From positions 32,071,209 to 32,135,208 of the forward strand of contig CM043971.1 of assembly GCA_014529385.2 (NCBI GenBank): 64,000 bases of DNA. The letters run 5' to 3'. Every line of letters begins with the position of its first letter. Position 1 is the first letter of the stretch. Positions 23,201 through 31,597 of this stretch are shown piece after piece. The position numbers were made by a program, and so were the translations under genes. This DNA is from Adiantum capillus-veneris (Eukaryota; Streptophyta; Polypodiopsida; Polypodiales; Pteridaceae). The notes below the pieces were generated by a model. The model worked only from the letters and a program-made list of their open reading frames with translations, was not told where the DNA came from and did no database searches.

Positions 23201-26200
23201 CAAGTTAGTGATTAATGCAAAGAAAAGTGAATTTTTCCTACTAGAGATACACTTCTTGGGACACATTGTCTCAACAGCGAGAGTGCAAATGGATCCGGCC
23301 AAGATAGAGACCATCCGTGATTGGCCCGATTTGAAGAATGTCCATGAAAGTTAGAAGCTTCTTGGGACAGTGTTCGTACTACAGGCGGTTCATTCGAAAG
23401 TTTGCAAAGGTTGCTTCCCCTTTGCATATCTTGACAAAGAAAGGAGTCCCTTTCTCGTGGGGGCCCACAGAGGTGACTGTCTTTCAGACATTGAAAGAGA
23501 ATTGACTACTGGACCAGTTTCGACTTTGCCGGACTTGCAGAAGTCATTTGAAGTATACTGTGATGCTTGTGGTCGTAGTCTGGGTGCGGTCTTAATGCAA
23601 GAAGGCCATGTCATTGCTTACGAGAGCCGATTGTTCTCAAGGCCGGAAATGACAGCATAGATTCATGAGAAAGAGCTTTTGGCGGTTATCCATGCTCTTA
23701 CTCAGTGGCGGCATTACCTATTCGAAGCGGATTTTACTCTCTTTACAGACCATCAGAGTTTGCGCTACTTCTTGTCACAGAAGCAGTTATCGGAAAAGCA
23801 GATGCGGTGGGCGAACATCTTGTCACTCCAAATTGTCCATATTCAGGGACAGAAGAATGTGGTGGCAGATGCTTTGTCTCGGAAGCCGTTGGATCTGGCT
23901 ATTTCCGCGGTACATCATAGGAGCTTCGAGGATATGGTCGACCAATATGCCACAGATACAGATTTTGCAAACGTTTTGGCACGGATACGGGATGGGGAGA
24001 CAGTAGCGGGATATTTCATTCGGCATGGCTACTTGATGAGAAAAACCATGTTGTGCGTTACACAGCAGTTGAGGGAAAAGGTTATGACCGAATGCCACTG
24101 TCCACCTTTTACGGGTCATCGCGGCATTGCTACCACTATGAAAGGGTTAGAGAGATACTTCTTTTGGCCGAGACTCAAGAAGGATGTGGAAGAGTTTGTG
24201 CACAATTGCTTGGTATGCCAGAAGGTCAAGTTTGACAGGCATAAAGCACAGGGATTATTACAGCCTTTGCCCATACCCACCCGCCCCTGGTAAAGTATTG
24301 CAATGGATTTCATTTTTGATCTCCCAAGAACACAGAGTGGTCACGATGGTATCTAGACTGTTATTGACAGATTTAGCAAGCAAGCTCATTTCATTCCAGT
24401 GAAGAAATGTGGCCTAGATTTTCAGATTACATGGCATGCCTGAGACGATTGTCTCCGACAGAGACCCCAGATTTAAGAGTTTGTTTTGGAAGGCAATTTG
24501 GGAGAACATCGGCACGTGGTTGCAGTTCTCATCATCGTTCCGCCCGCAGACTGACGGGCAATCTGAGATTGCCAATCCAGTGGTTTTAGATTTATTGAAG
24601 TCTTATATCTCGGATCAGAAGACTCAATGGGAAAAGTATCTACCTTTGGTGGAATTTGTCTACAATAACACGATACACTCTTCGACGAGGAAGGCGCCAT
24701 TTGAGATTGTTGAAGGTGTTGCGAAGGTTCCACCCTTCCTAAGCACGAAGAATAAGGATTTTGAAGCAGATAAATACACGTGCGACTTAGATACTGCTTT
24801 TGCCAAGGTCCGCAAGGCTTTGCAAAAATCTCAAGAATCACAGAAAAAGGCAGCGGATCGCCATCGTCGCGATTTGAATTGTAGGAGGATGATTGGGTGC
24901 TCTTACGTTTTGAGAAGGCACGCCTGAGAAAGAAAAAGGGAAAGGAGAGGCTTTTTCCAAATCTTAGTATGAGATACTACGGACCTTTCCAGAACTCCGA
25001 AAAGATCAATGATGTCTCCTTCTGACTGAAACTTCCTGACACTTAGAGGATTCACAATGCATTTCATGTGTGTCTTGAAACCTTTCAAAGGTGATGTGCC
25101 TGATGATGGGGAGCCCGATGAGCAACCCGATGTGGAAGAAAACGAGGAGATCCTTGTTCCTGAACAGATTTTGGCACATAAGGACACAAAGAATAAAGGT
25201 AAAGTCCGAAGGCGGTTCTTGGTTAAATTCAAGAACTACCCTGCATTGGATGCGAAGTGGATGGAGAAGGAGGACCTAGCAGATACTCCTCAAATTGTGA
25301 AACTTTATTTCGAAGCTTTTGGTTTAGCATAGTCTATTCCAAATGGAACCCAGAATTCAGCTTGGCCGGAGATCTGGTGCAGTGGGATAAACAAGAGGGG
25401 AGTTACTCCGATCCTTTGTCAACAGATGCCTTTATTTTTGTATACTAGAGTCACTGATGTCTCTTTGAGCTTCAGGGATACTGAGAGCTGACAGTATTCT
25501 GCTGTATGACTTTATGAAATGGAATTCCGGAATATGAAACTGATTTATTATTGATTTGTTTTTAAGTGCAGGAACTGAGAGACGAAATGACTGCAGCATT
25601 TTGGTCTAATTGATCTCAAATAGACATGGTTGCAAAAGGGGTTAGTCATATCGGGCATCGATGAGGTCCCGACTGGATCTAGATGCGATTGCTAGCTACA
25701 TTGCCGATAAATCATGGTCTAAGATCCAAATGAATGTTGAATGTCATGTGATGTCCTGTGATGTCTAGTGATGTCCTATGATGTGATTGTCGATTGGTAC
25801 ATGTGCTAGATGTGTGTTCCTAGTACGTAGGTGCTAACAGTCAGTGTCTGCTAAGACGGTTTATGGCCTCTGTCTGATTTGCAGGCGTAATCGAGGGTGA
25901 TTACAATGCTTTCAAGAGGGGGGTATGTCACAAAGTGATGACGTGGCTGCCCGCTGAAACCCTAACCCTAATTTTGCCCTAACTCCAACCCTAAAAATCT
26001 GAAACCCTAATTCTGTCTCAACCGTAACCCTAATTCTGGCATGGCTACAAAAATGACTGACGTGGCTAGCCGTACGCCTGCTATTGACGTGGCAGCCCGC
26101 AAAACATGGCAGAAATTGCAAAATTGAAAGCATGCGGTAGTTTGCTTTTTGGCCTGCTTTTTAGGCTACGCAAATTGAAAGAGAGAGAAGGAGAACTCTT

Positions 26201-26573
26201 TTGCTTTATTTTTAAGGCAAGAGAGAGAGAACTTGAGAGAGAAAAGGATAAGCTTTTAATTTTTCAGTTTTTGAAGCTTTTGGGGCACTGCTTTTGGCAT
26301 CCCTTGTACTCTTTAAATAAGTGGGTAGGCCGCTCACAACTTAGGGCATATGGACGCAGAGTCTGAGTGTGAGCGCCTACCCGCACTCTTGTACTTTGAA
26401 CACAAATTAATACAAAAAGAAATACCAAAAGGGGCGTCAATCTATGGGGCCAATATCTCTAGGCACGGAACTCCGCCAGGCTAGTGTTGAATCTATTGTG
26501 AACTATGAATTGTTTTGAAGTGGTTATTTGGTGTTGTCGCGGTAGATTCTTGACTTGGAGTGTCCAAGTCTAT

Positions 26574-26626
<53 letters not shown>

Positions 26627-27372
26627 AGCCACAAACACAAGATATGGTAAAGAGGGGCTATCAGCCCCCATGACTACCATGAGTAGAAGACTTAATACAC
26701 GATGACCAGATGATCTTTGTGAGATATGGAAGTGGGTACCCCGGGCCCTATAAATAGGTGCCCAAGGGGAGGTAGGGCAAGGCCTGATAAAAATCCCCAC
26801 GACCCAACAGAAAAATGATATATGGAAATATATGAGGGCGCCCGGACAAAGGTGGACGGTTGGCCCCAAACTTGGGCGGCCAGACCAGGAGCAACCTAGA
26901 CTATGGGTGGCCATTTCGGAGACATACTAGCCGTACAAGTATGCCCTAGACTTGTGAAGCAGCAGAATGGTGTAAATCTAACATTAGAGGGTGGCCCCAG
27001 CATTAGAGGGTGTTTTAGATCATGTAAATTGGTTAATGAAATACTGTGAAATGGTGAAGAGTGTAAGGGGGCAACAACCCTTTTATCTTTGAAGGGGCCC
27101 CCAAAAGCACCTCTCAAAGGACCTGAGTAGCACCATGTCAATAGCCTACTTTCATACATAGTTAGGAGATTATACATGTCGAGTTGTGACAACTGATGTA
27201 TCATCATTTCTGCAAGTTTTCAATGGTGTAACCTGTATCGTATATACCTTTGAATACTTGATATCAAAGATCATTCACCAGCACTAAACGCTCCAAAACA
27301 TCTATATACTCTGGGCAAGTTCTACACACATCGTTTGGTTTTTGTGTCATCTCATTCGTATGTCCATGGTTT

Positions 27373-27436
<64 letters not shown>

Positions 27437-27707
27437 CACACACACCTCCATGTAGATCTGACCTGTAGTCCTCAAGAAATCGATCATCATCAAGCGTGAC
27501 GTCGTCTTCAAGCTCAAGCAACTCTTCTTCTGTCTTGTCATTGATCCACTCTTTATCTTTTTGAGCATTCTCATCAGGATGAGGAGTCCAAGCAGGCGGT
27601 TTAATGGGCTCGGGCTTGGGGGGGAGGTTGCCGAGCCTGCGTTGAATGTCGTCCCACTCAGTAGTGGTGCCCTCTAGATCCTTGTACACAAAATGGTAAT
27701 CGCCCAT
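5021..27707 (-). CDS. PDCL3-like: Phosducin-like protein (PDCL3/VIAF type), gene span, 3' end missing
   Basis: Phosducin-like proteins of the PDCL3/VIAF group are cytosolic thioredoxin-fold cofactors of the CCT/TRiC chaperonin that help fold actin, tubulin and other substrates. Three exons on the minus strand join in phase: exon 1 (27463-27707), exon 2 (5328-5471), exon 3 (5021-5229). Both junctions give conserved sequence: FLEDY|R|RKRLAELKD and LLFKN|G|IQECELLGQC. The joined product covers about 199 residues: an acidic N-terminal helix region (1-82) and the thioredoxin-like domain (from about 95), including TKFVKIISTDCIP, YPDRNLPT and RRCTPE. Family members are about 230 residues long, so roughly the last 30 are absent and probably encoded left of the window. 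The start is MGDYHFVYKD, the conserved plant N-terminus. All three exons are open, with no stop or frameshift, in contrast to every element around them. Intron 1 is about 22 kb. Confidence 0.85.
5230..5327 (-). other. PDCL3-like intron 2 (98 bp)
   Basis: Ordinary short plant intron: donor GTACTG at the 5327 end, acceptor TTTTCAG at the 5230 end. Removing it joins KN-G-IQEC in phase. It shows that the small introns of this gene have stayed small while intron 1 expanded. Confidence 0.88.
5328..5471 (-). CDS. PDCL3-like: PDCL3-like exon 2
   Basis: 144 bp encoding residues 83-129 plus split codons at both ends. The acceptor CTGTAG lies just above 5471. It encodes RKRLAELKDFNSKPRFGSVL, then SDFVREV-type sequence (GADFVREVSSAPPDVW) and VVVLLFKNG, the start of the thioredoxin-like domain. 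In the family this block follows an acidic helix ending FLExYR, which is exactly how exon 1 ends. Confidence 0.9.
5478..6469. other. Native intron 1 sequence, distal part
   Basis: No exon or TE domain is recognised. It contains the (G)n run and short near-repeats of TGGTACTAC at 6409-6460. Confidence 0.45.
5797..5819. repeat. (G)n homopolymer, 23 bases
   Basis: A 23-base G run within intron 1. Exact length in the source DNA is uncertain because such runs are error-prone. Confidence 0.85.
6470..6544 (-). mobile_element. Element C, end of 3' LTR (severed distal part)
   Basis: It begins TGTTAGGTGCAGCGGAATGA, the reverse complement of the LTR end of the A/C family (TCATTCCGCTGCACCTAACA). Similarity to A's LTR end continues, diverged, to the TTTTG at 6540-6544, where element A interrupts it. 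The rest of the LTR resumes at 21490. Confidence 0.88.
6540..6544. repeat. Target-site duplication of element A, left copy
   Basis: TTTTG immediately before the A LTR start TGTCACGTG. The same five bases follow A's last LTR base at 21485-21489. Confidence 0.9.
6866..6876 (+). promoter_or_regulatory. TATA-box-like motif in A 5' LTR
   Basis: TAATATATAAG. The equivalent site in the 3' LTR is altered to a TATATACG core, and element C has a similar TATA at the same LTR position. The likely transcription start would lie about 30 bp downstream, which is not testable here. Confidence 0.5.
7295..7320. repeat. (C)n homopolymer, 26 bases, in A 5' LTR
   Basis: The corresponding run in the 3' LTR (12324-12331) is only eight C long, although the LTRs were identical at insertion. 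Confidence 0.9.
7767..7778 (+). other. Element A primer-binding site (initiator tRNA-Met)
   Basis: TGGTATCAGAGC one base after the LTR end. It is complementary to the 3' end of plant initiator tRNA-Met, the usual minus-strand primer. Confidence 0.95.
8117..8252 (+). repeat. Degenerate (CCTCAAGAA)n tandem repeat in A leader
   Basis: A dozen or so imperfect units of CTCAAGAAC / CCCAAGAACC lie between the primer site and gag. The open frame through it is compositional. Confidence 0.75.
8559..8950. mobile_element. Short non-autonomous DNA transposon (MITE) inside A gag
   Basis: GCAAAGCA occurs at 8551-8558 and 8951-8958, an 8-bp target duplication. The insert ends AAGGTGGAA at 8561 and TTCCACCTT at 8950, giving inverted termini, with GTACG-rich subterminal sequence on both sides. 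Taking out insert plus one duplication copy restores the gag frame exactly. It encodes nothing. The 8-bp duplication suggests the hAT superfamily; if the two bases AC at 8559-8560 belong to a 10-bp imperfect duplication, a Mutator-type origin is possible. Confidence 0.85.
8752..8829. repeat. 39-bp tandem duplication inside the MITE
   Basis: Two identical 39-bp units (8752-8790 and 8791-8829) containing CACCCTATTATCCCAATCTG. Perfect identity suggests a recent event. Confidence 0.93.
11558..11572 (+). other. Element A polypurine tract
   Basis: TTGAAAAGGAAGGGA directly precedes the 3' LTR start TGTCACGTG at 11573 and is the expected plus-strand primer. Confidence 0.9.
11573..12623 (+). repeat. 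Element A 3' LTR, first part
   Basis: It aligns with 6545 onward of the 5' LTR and is cut at CCTTC (12619-12623) by element B. It has eight C where the 5' LTR has 26, and an additional CACCACCGTCGTCGT at 12461-12475. Confidence 0.92.
12619..12623. repeat. Target-site duplication of element B, left copy
   Basis: CCTTC immediately before B's terminal TG. It is repeated at 21315-21319 after B's terminal CA, and the uninterrupted A 5' LTR has a single CCTTC at this place. Confidence 0.95.
12624..14101 (-). repeat. Element B 3' LTR
   Basis: On the plus strand it runs TGAAACCGGCC...CTAGTGACA and pairs with 19839-21314. Differences include a 2-bp GA indel near 13440 and scattered transitions. Confidence 0.95.
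14102..14116 (-). other. Element B polypurine tract
   Basis: On the minus strand, TTCAAGAGGGGGGTA precedes the LTR start TGTCACTAGCG. Element D has the same tract and context. Confidence 0.9.
14117..14699. other. Element B 3' non-coding region
   Basis: Internal element sequence between the chromodomain end and the polypurine tract. No open frame of note. Several CTGACAA/TGTCGA-type short words recur. Confidence 0.6.
14698..19730 (-). pseudogene. gag-pol: Element B gag-pol polyprotein, interrupted
   Basis: One frame runs from MADRPDDVTEEV (ATG at 19730) to 16278 and on into integrase. Domains in order: Gln/Pro-rich gag N-terminus; gag core (GNAGQWWTTLLLQG, near 18740); zinc knuckle CFICEQPGHIAYNC (about 18130-18175); retropepsin FFDPGAKANFIS (about 17960); reverse transcriptase with TFFDDMIVYSK (about 16940); RNase H beginning VQCDACGSSIGAVL; integrase HHCC and core with MDFIFDL and IVSDRDPR; chromodomain-like LVKFRNYPPMDAKWMEE. 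In-frame stops lie near 19305, 18924, 18833, 18616, 17553, 16277, 15460 and 14804, nearly all TAG; a frameshift lies between about 15540 and 15425. Aligning with element D shows that at least the 16277 and 15460 stops replace Gln. Confidence 0.9.
19821..19838 (-). other. Element B primer-binding site
   Basis: Directly after the 5' LTR, the minus strand reads TGGTTCCATCAACGGGAT. It begins with TGG as required by a tRNA CCA end, but is not the initiator Met sequence used by A, E, G, H and I. The tRNA was not identified. Confidence 0.6.
19839..21314 (-). repeat. Element B 5' LTR
   Basis: 1,476 bp, TGAAACCGGCC...CTGGTGACA on the plus strand, with scattered single-base differences from the 12624-14101 copy. 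Confidence 0.95.
21320..21484 (+). repeat. Element A 3' LTR, second part
   Basis: It continues TCTCAGTCTCATTC from where 12623 stopped and ends GCACCTAACA. It is followed by A's right target duplication TTTTG (21485-21489). Confidence 0.93.
21490..22631 (-). mobile_element. Element C 3' LTR, proximal part
   Basis: Reverse complement of an A-family LTR, clearly diverged from A. It contains CTCCGAAGGCCCCACTCTCG, the AAAACGC-rich block and the LTR start (GTCACGTGACA at 22621-22631). Together with 6470-6544 it makes an LTR of about 1,217 bp, the same length as A's. Confidence 0.88.
22632..23055 (-). mobile_element. Element C internal 3' end
   Basis: The polypurine tract (minus: TTGAAAAGGAGGGGA) adjoins the LTR. 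The sequence then matches A positions of about 11150-11572 in reverse. The last coding stretch of A is recognisable (SARPKEASVADLSEVQV and YQYLTLKRRG). The match stops at about 23055. The rest of C, including its 5' LTR, is absent. Confidence 0.85.
23056..25332 (+). pseudogene. pol: Element D pol relic (RT, RNase H, integrase, chromodomain)
   Basis: Reverse transcriptase: VGTFFDDIIVFSKNEAEH and INAKKSEFFLLEIHFLGHIV. RNase H: VYCDACGRSLGAVLMQEG, FTDHQSLRYFLSQKQLSEKQ. Integrase: CPPFTGHRGIATTMK, NCLVCQKVKFDRHKAQGLL, VSDRDPRF, FRPQTDGQSEIANP. Chromodomain: RRRFLVKFKNYPALDAKWME, with the frame ending at TAG after 25332. Frameshifts near 23350, 24400, 24890 and 25060 and several stops, including TAG for the Trp and Gln present in B, make it non-functional. 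Confidence 0.88.
25333..25910. other. Element D 3' non-coding region
   Basis: Between the chromodomain stop and the polypurine tract. It contains a short run of TGATGTC(C/T)(A/T)(G/A)TG-type repeats at 25743-25783. Confidence 0.6.
25911..25925 (+). other. Element D polypurine tract
   Basis: TTCAAGAGGGGGGTA before TGTCACAAAG, identical in form to the tract of element B. Confidence 0.88.
25926..26574 (+). repeat. Element D 3' LTR (end uncertain)
   Basis: It begins TGTCACAAAGTGATGACGTG. It carries several ACCCTAA words near 25960-26035 (telobox-like), GAGAGA-rich tracts, a TTTAAATAAG possible TATA near 26310, and AATACCAAAAGGGGCG plus GGGGCCAAT, which match the B LTR. No second LTR is present. 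Confidence 0.65.
26575..26624. repeat. (GA)n microsatellite
   Basis: About 25 GA units at the end of recognisable D LTR sequence. Confidence 0.97.
26625..27378. other. Native intron 1 sequence, proximal part
   Basis: No exon or TE domain is recognised. A short imperfect repeat of ATTAGAGGGTG lies at 26982-27013. Confidence 0.45.
27379..27433. repeat. (CT)n microsatellite near the exon 1 donor
   Basis: About 27 CT units on the plus strand, so GA on the transcript, starting only about 30 bases after the exon 1 splice donor. Confidence 0.97.
27463..27707 (-). CDS. PDCL3-like: PDCL3-like exon 1
   Basis: 81 codons plus two bases. It begins MGDYHFVYKDLEG and continues TEWDDIQRRLGNLPPKP, a Pro-rich linker, DKTEEELLELEDD and DDDRFLEDY, the acidic N-terminal region characteristic of the plant PDCL3/VIAF group. 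The ATG at 27707 is chosen because family members start here; the open frame continues 45 codons upstream, but those encode Arg-Glu repeats from a GA tract. The donor AG|GTCAGATC completes an Arg codon with exon 2. Confidence 0.9.
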
Positions 27708-27727
27708 TTGACCTGATCGCTTCCCTC

Positions 27728-27762
27728 TCCCTCTCTTTCTCGCTCTCTCTCTCTCTCTCTCC
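27728..27762 (-). promoter_or_regulatory. GA-rich 5' UTR tract of the PDCL3-like gene
   Basis: The transcript strand carries GAGGGAGAGAGAGAGA-type sequence within 60 bases upstream of the ATG. GAGA tracts in plant leaders can bind BBR/BPC factors; a role here is inference. Confidence 0.4.
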
Positions 27763-27878
27763 CTCCTGGCGTAGCTTGTGTAGTACAGAAGTAAGGAGAA
27801 CTCTGCAATACACTGTGAACGGCTTAATGTTTTGAGATACAATTACCGTGCCTCAGATTATTTAGCATGGAATCTTTT

Positions 27879-27957
27879 GGGACGTCAGTACTAAGTAGTG
27901 TTAGAGCTCTACATATTTTGGGACGTCATAGTAGTGTTAGAGCTCTACATATTTTGT
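27879..27957 (-). promoter_or_regulatory. Tandem duplication with paired TGACGTCCC sites upstream of the gene
   Basis: Two units (27879-27919 and 27920-27957) share GGGACGTCA and TAGTAGTGTTAGAGCTCTAC. On the gene strand each carries TGACGTCCC, the ACGT-core site type bound by plant bZIP factors, about 175 and 215 bp upstream of the ATG. Promoter function is not demonstrated. Confidence 0.45.
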
Positions 27958-29219
27958 GTTACAGCGGCATTTTCTAGGGGATCGAGGGAATCAAATATTG
28001 ACCCCTGCTCGTCAATTGACTCGACTACTTGTCCACCCCAATTGTTTGCTAACAATGGCGTGTACAACACATTGAGATAAAAGAGAGCATCCATTATTGT
28101 TGGGGCATGCATCTATAGCTCCCTACACATTGCTTAGCTCCCTACACATTGCTTCTCATACCAACATGCCACCCCCTTTGACTAGATGCACACATGCACT
28201 GGAATCCCAATGCAATCCCACACACAAGATAGAGAAGGAGAAGTTTTATCTTTGTAGGGGATGGTTTCAAGAGACCTCATACATGCAACTGACAAGTCTT
28301 AAACGTAAGACTTGTTGCTCAAAAAGGGAACTGGGATAACCAAGGTGATAGATATAGATAGAGGGAGAGAGGCCATGTCTTCGATGTCAACCTCCTTTGC
28401 ATTGCTACCAGTTATCTTTGCTATTCTTATAGATAGCAAGATATTATCATCTTTCACTTTACAAATCGAGAGCAAGGCATTCTTTAAGATTTTCTCAAGA
28501 CAACCTGTATCCCACGGTGTGGGTGCTCTATTTCGATTTGTGTTTTTCATAGTAAAAAATGTGACGATTTTAAAGAGGATGAATAGAGCTAACAAATTTA
28601 GGTTAAGCCAAAGGTCATATGAGAAATGGAAAGGTATTGAAATTTGAATAGTCAAAAGCTTTTACATCCTATGCAAAGAGGTAGCGTGTAAAAAATGCAT
28701 TCTCACAATTTTCCTTTTGCTTTTCTGTATCCTTCATTTGATTTTTTTCCCTTATCTGTCTCTCCCTATATATACATATATGAGCCACAATCTTTTCACC
28801 ATAGACATGAAAAGTTTTATAGTTAGATGGTTTAGCAATTATGGGTCTTCATCTTTAAAAACTTTATGGCTTATCCAGTTTGTACTTCTCAAGTTGGTAG
28901 CACTTTTGTCAACCCTAGGTAGACCAAGGGAAAGATGTCCTTCTTGCTATATAGGAGGTTATGATGTGCACCTTTACTATAATCTTGCTCATAAGAAAGA
29001 CGCAAGGATAGAGAGTGGAGCAGAGACATTGAATCCAATTGTACTGCTAATTGTTGAAACCAATTTTAGAACCCACTCCATTCTCAAAAAAACATTTACA
29101 TTTGTCAGAGAATTGGGATTAAGATGCATTAGAAATTATAGATTAACTAGAGTAATCAATCAATCATGTAACATTGAGCATATTCGAGCATGACAATTGC
29201 AGTACATGCATTAACTTAG
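27958..29219. other. Unassigned sequence upstream of the gene
   Basis: No gene is recognised. It contains a 19-bp tandem duplication of TAGCTCCCTACACATTGCT (about 28112-28151). The longest open frame (28717-29193) has no recognisable motif. Confidence 0.4.
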
Positions 29220-29221
29220 AT

Positions 29222-29515
29222 TCATTAATGCATCACACACATGTACTAAAATTGTAAGAAAGAGAGAGAGAAGAATTCAACACTAGTTGAGGGCCAGACT
29301 TTTTGGAGTCGACCCCCCCTCTGAAAGGACTTTGTATTAATAAATTTTTCTTCTTCAGAAGAGCTTCTGATCAATACAACTAACTAATCGCACTTTTGTC
29401 TACACAAATTCAAGAGATGAAATCTATAAAATTTGGTAGAGTCTATGATTACAATTTTCACCTAAAACACCTCATTGAACTCAATCCCAAGGCTCTAAAC
29501 ATCTCGCATGTGATA
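29222..29515 (-). mobile_element. LTR fragment of the element E family
   Basis: It shares, in order, AGTTGAGG.CC.GA, GGAG.CG..CCCCCCTC, TTTGTATTA and TCCCAAGGC.CTAAACA with the E LTRs at 40525-40760 and 47812-48035. Diverged, and no internal region is attached, so it is a solo or truncated LTR. Confidence 0.5.
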
Positions 29516-29618
29516 GGATCTACGCGGAGTAAGCAAGAATCAGCTTGGAAAGAAGATATGTAAGCATTAAGAAGTAGTAACCTGCATAGTTAAATAGTAT
29601 AAACTTAGCTATAGAGAC

Positions 29619-29619
<1 letters not shown>

Positions 29620-29651
<32 letters not shown>
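29620..29651. repeat. (GT)n microsatellite
   Basis: 16 GT units. Confidence 0.97.
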
Positions 29652-29652
<1 letters not shown>

Positions 29653-30433
29653 CAGAGAGAGAGAAAAGATGATGAGCCTTGAGGGGAGCTTCTTTTGGTT
29701 GAGGATTGCATGGAGCTTCATGAGACAGGAAGACAGAAGCTTCTCTGCTCTCTCCAGCACAGCCCTGCAGAAAAATGCAAAAAAACTCCCTCTTGCGGTC
29801 CTCAAATTAAAAAACTATGAACTACAAAGTCACATGGGCTCTTTTTATGAAAACGCTTTTTTTTTAGTTATTTCTAAAATACTCACCCTAAGTTTTGAAA
29901 TAGCAGTTTTCTATTTTTAAGAGCCACTCCTCTCACCTTATCTTTTGCATGAGAGGCTTGTGGACCACATCCCTTATCTCTACATAGCTTTAGATTGACA
30001 AATGTGGATAATAAAACCTTGGCTCTTATTCCCAGCTTTCGGTTATCCTTTTAACTTTCGGAGGCTTTCGAGATCCGTTTTGGACTCTTTTGGACTTGTT
30101 AATATCTCGTCTTCGCCCCATAAGATCCCGATTGAATCCTTATCTAATTTTGTTGGCACTTGTGAAGAATGCATTTAAATTTTGGAACCCTCTAGTTCAC
30201 AAATACATTCCTTTGTCTGTTGTACATAATTGGCCCTTCTACTATTTTTATTTTCTCTCACTAGAATGGCCAATTCTAGCAAGAGAAAATTCATTTAAGT
30301 AGACCAAAAGTGAAATTTGGTGACAACATTACATTGACTTCTCTTAGCTTTCATATTTTCACACCATGTTGACTTATCTAATCTGTATAATCAAGTTTGG
30401 TAGCATTGATAGACCAAGATAGACCAAAAGGAG

Positions 30434-30435
<2 letters not shown>

Positions 30436-30482
<47 letters not shown>
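30436..30482. repeat. (CT)n microsatellite
   Basis: About 23 CT units. Confidence 0.97.
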
Positions 30483-30485
<3 letters not shown>

Positions 30486-31548
30486 AGAAGTAGAGCACTC
30501 CTACGTTTATTGAAGGAGGGCTAGAAAATCATGAAAATAATGTCTATGAGAAGCTCCCAAGCTTGGTATTAAAGAATTCTTTGCAACATCTTACATATGT
30601 TTATGTTTGTTAGAATCAATCAAGAGGTTGTGTCATGCATCACTTTTAGAGATGCAATAGACTATACATGTCAAAAGAGAGCATTAATAGTGTTCCACTT
30701 GGAAGAGATGATAGCACTACGAGAATAGAGGTGATGTTTCTTTGGCCACAACAATGCACCGATCACATACTAGTTCTTTACTAAACACAATTTTGATCTT
30801 CACTTCAGTCTTTGTCTTTGCCCTTTCATTTTTATCATTTCTTGAATCGTTTCCTTACACTACATGGATAAATTACTTTTTCAGAGCCTTCAAGAGACAA
30901 AGATATAGTAGGTGTGGGAAATTTAATGGATAAGCAAACCTCTTGTCTACATTGACTAATGATATAATGACTTTTTTGAAATAGAATGATGAGGGGTGTC
31001 ACGTAATTCAAATAGGGGCTAAGTTCGCTACTAAAGTGGAACCCGCACAATGAGGTCGAGCTAATTTCATAAAATGCCAATGCAACACATTCACACCACT
31101 CACTAGGAGAAAGAGACACATAGACGAGCAAAAATTAGACCAAACCAAAAGATTAATTGAGAGCAAGAGAGGCAACATTCATTGTTTTGCCAACATTGCC
31201 TGCACATTGAGACAAAAACTACATCATTGCATAATGAATATTAGCAAACAAAGATACATGTGTCCATAATAGGTTTTTTTTTTTCTTTGGGTGGTGGTGG
31301 GGGGCAAATTGAAAGCAATGAATCCATCTATTTTCATAAAAAATTTACCAACCCAATTTGGGTGCCCTATTAGAAGGCAATGATTTACATGAGGCAGCTC
31401 TACATATATATTAGAACAAAGTGTTTTACAGGAGATGAACCTAATAAAAGATTCAATTGACAATTGGATGTCACAAATTTTGACATCTTCTCTCTTCTCT
31501 CGTTAGAATTGACCATTTTTTCTCTTTTCTCGTTAGAATTGACCATAT

Positions 31549-31551
<3 letters not shown>

Positions 31552-31596
<45 letters not shown>
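31552..31596. repeat. (GA)n microsatellite
   Basis: About 22 GA units. Two copies of TCTCGTTAGAATTGACCAT lie just left of it (31498-31516 and 31528-31546). Confidence 0.97.

Positions 31597-31597
<1 letters not shown>

Larger units (their letters stand above)
23056..26574 (+). mobile_element. Element D: 5'-truncated Ty3/gypsy chromovirus
   Basis: It starts abruptly in the reverse transcriptase palm (ATFNQIMDKIF) next to element C and runs through RNase H, integrase, chromodomain, polypurine tract and a 3' LTR. It is related to B but clearly a different copy and older. Its orientation is opposite to the host gene. The LTR end is not resolved; it is last recognisable at the (GA)n array. Confidence 0.85.
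5472..27462 (-). other. PDCL3-like intron 1, 21,991 bp, filled by nested retrotransposons
   Basis: The donor GTCAGATC at 27462 follows GACTACAG; the acceptor CTGTAG ends at 5472. Elements C, A, B and D occupy 6470 to about 26574, roughly 20.1 kb or 91 percent. Without them the intron would be under 2 kb. Phase agreement across the two exons (2+1 bases forming an Arg codon) and the family alignment support one gene rather than two fragments. Splicing itself is inferred. Confidence 0.82.

Noticed and set aside
25957-26035. ACCCTAA words suggesting an interstitial telomere
   Set aside because: They are irregularly spaced and lie inside the D LTR; similar words occur in the B LTR, so they are element sequence.
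27708-27842. In-frame N-terminal extension of the phosducin-like protein
   Set aside because: The extra 45 codons encode a GA-derived Arg-Glu tract; the family begins at MGDYHFVYKD, so the upstream part is treated as 5' UTR.
28717-29193. 158-codon open frame as a possible gene
   Set aside because: AT-rich, no motif, no splice context or relatives recognised; length is not significant in such DNA.
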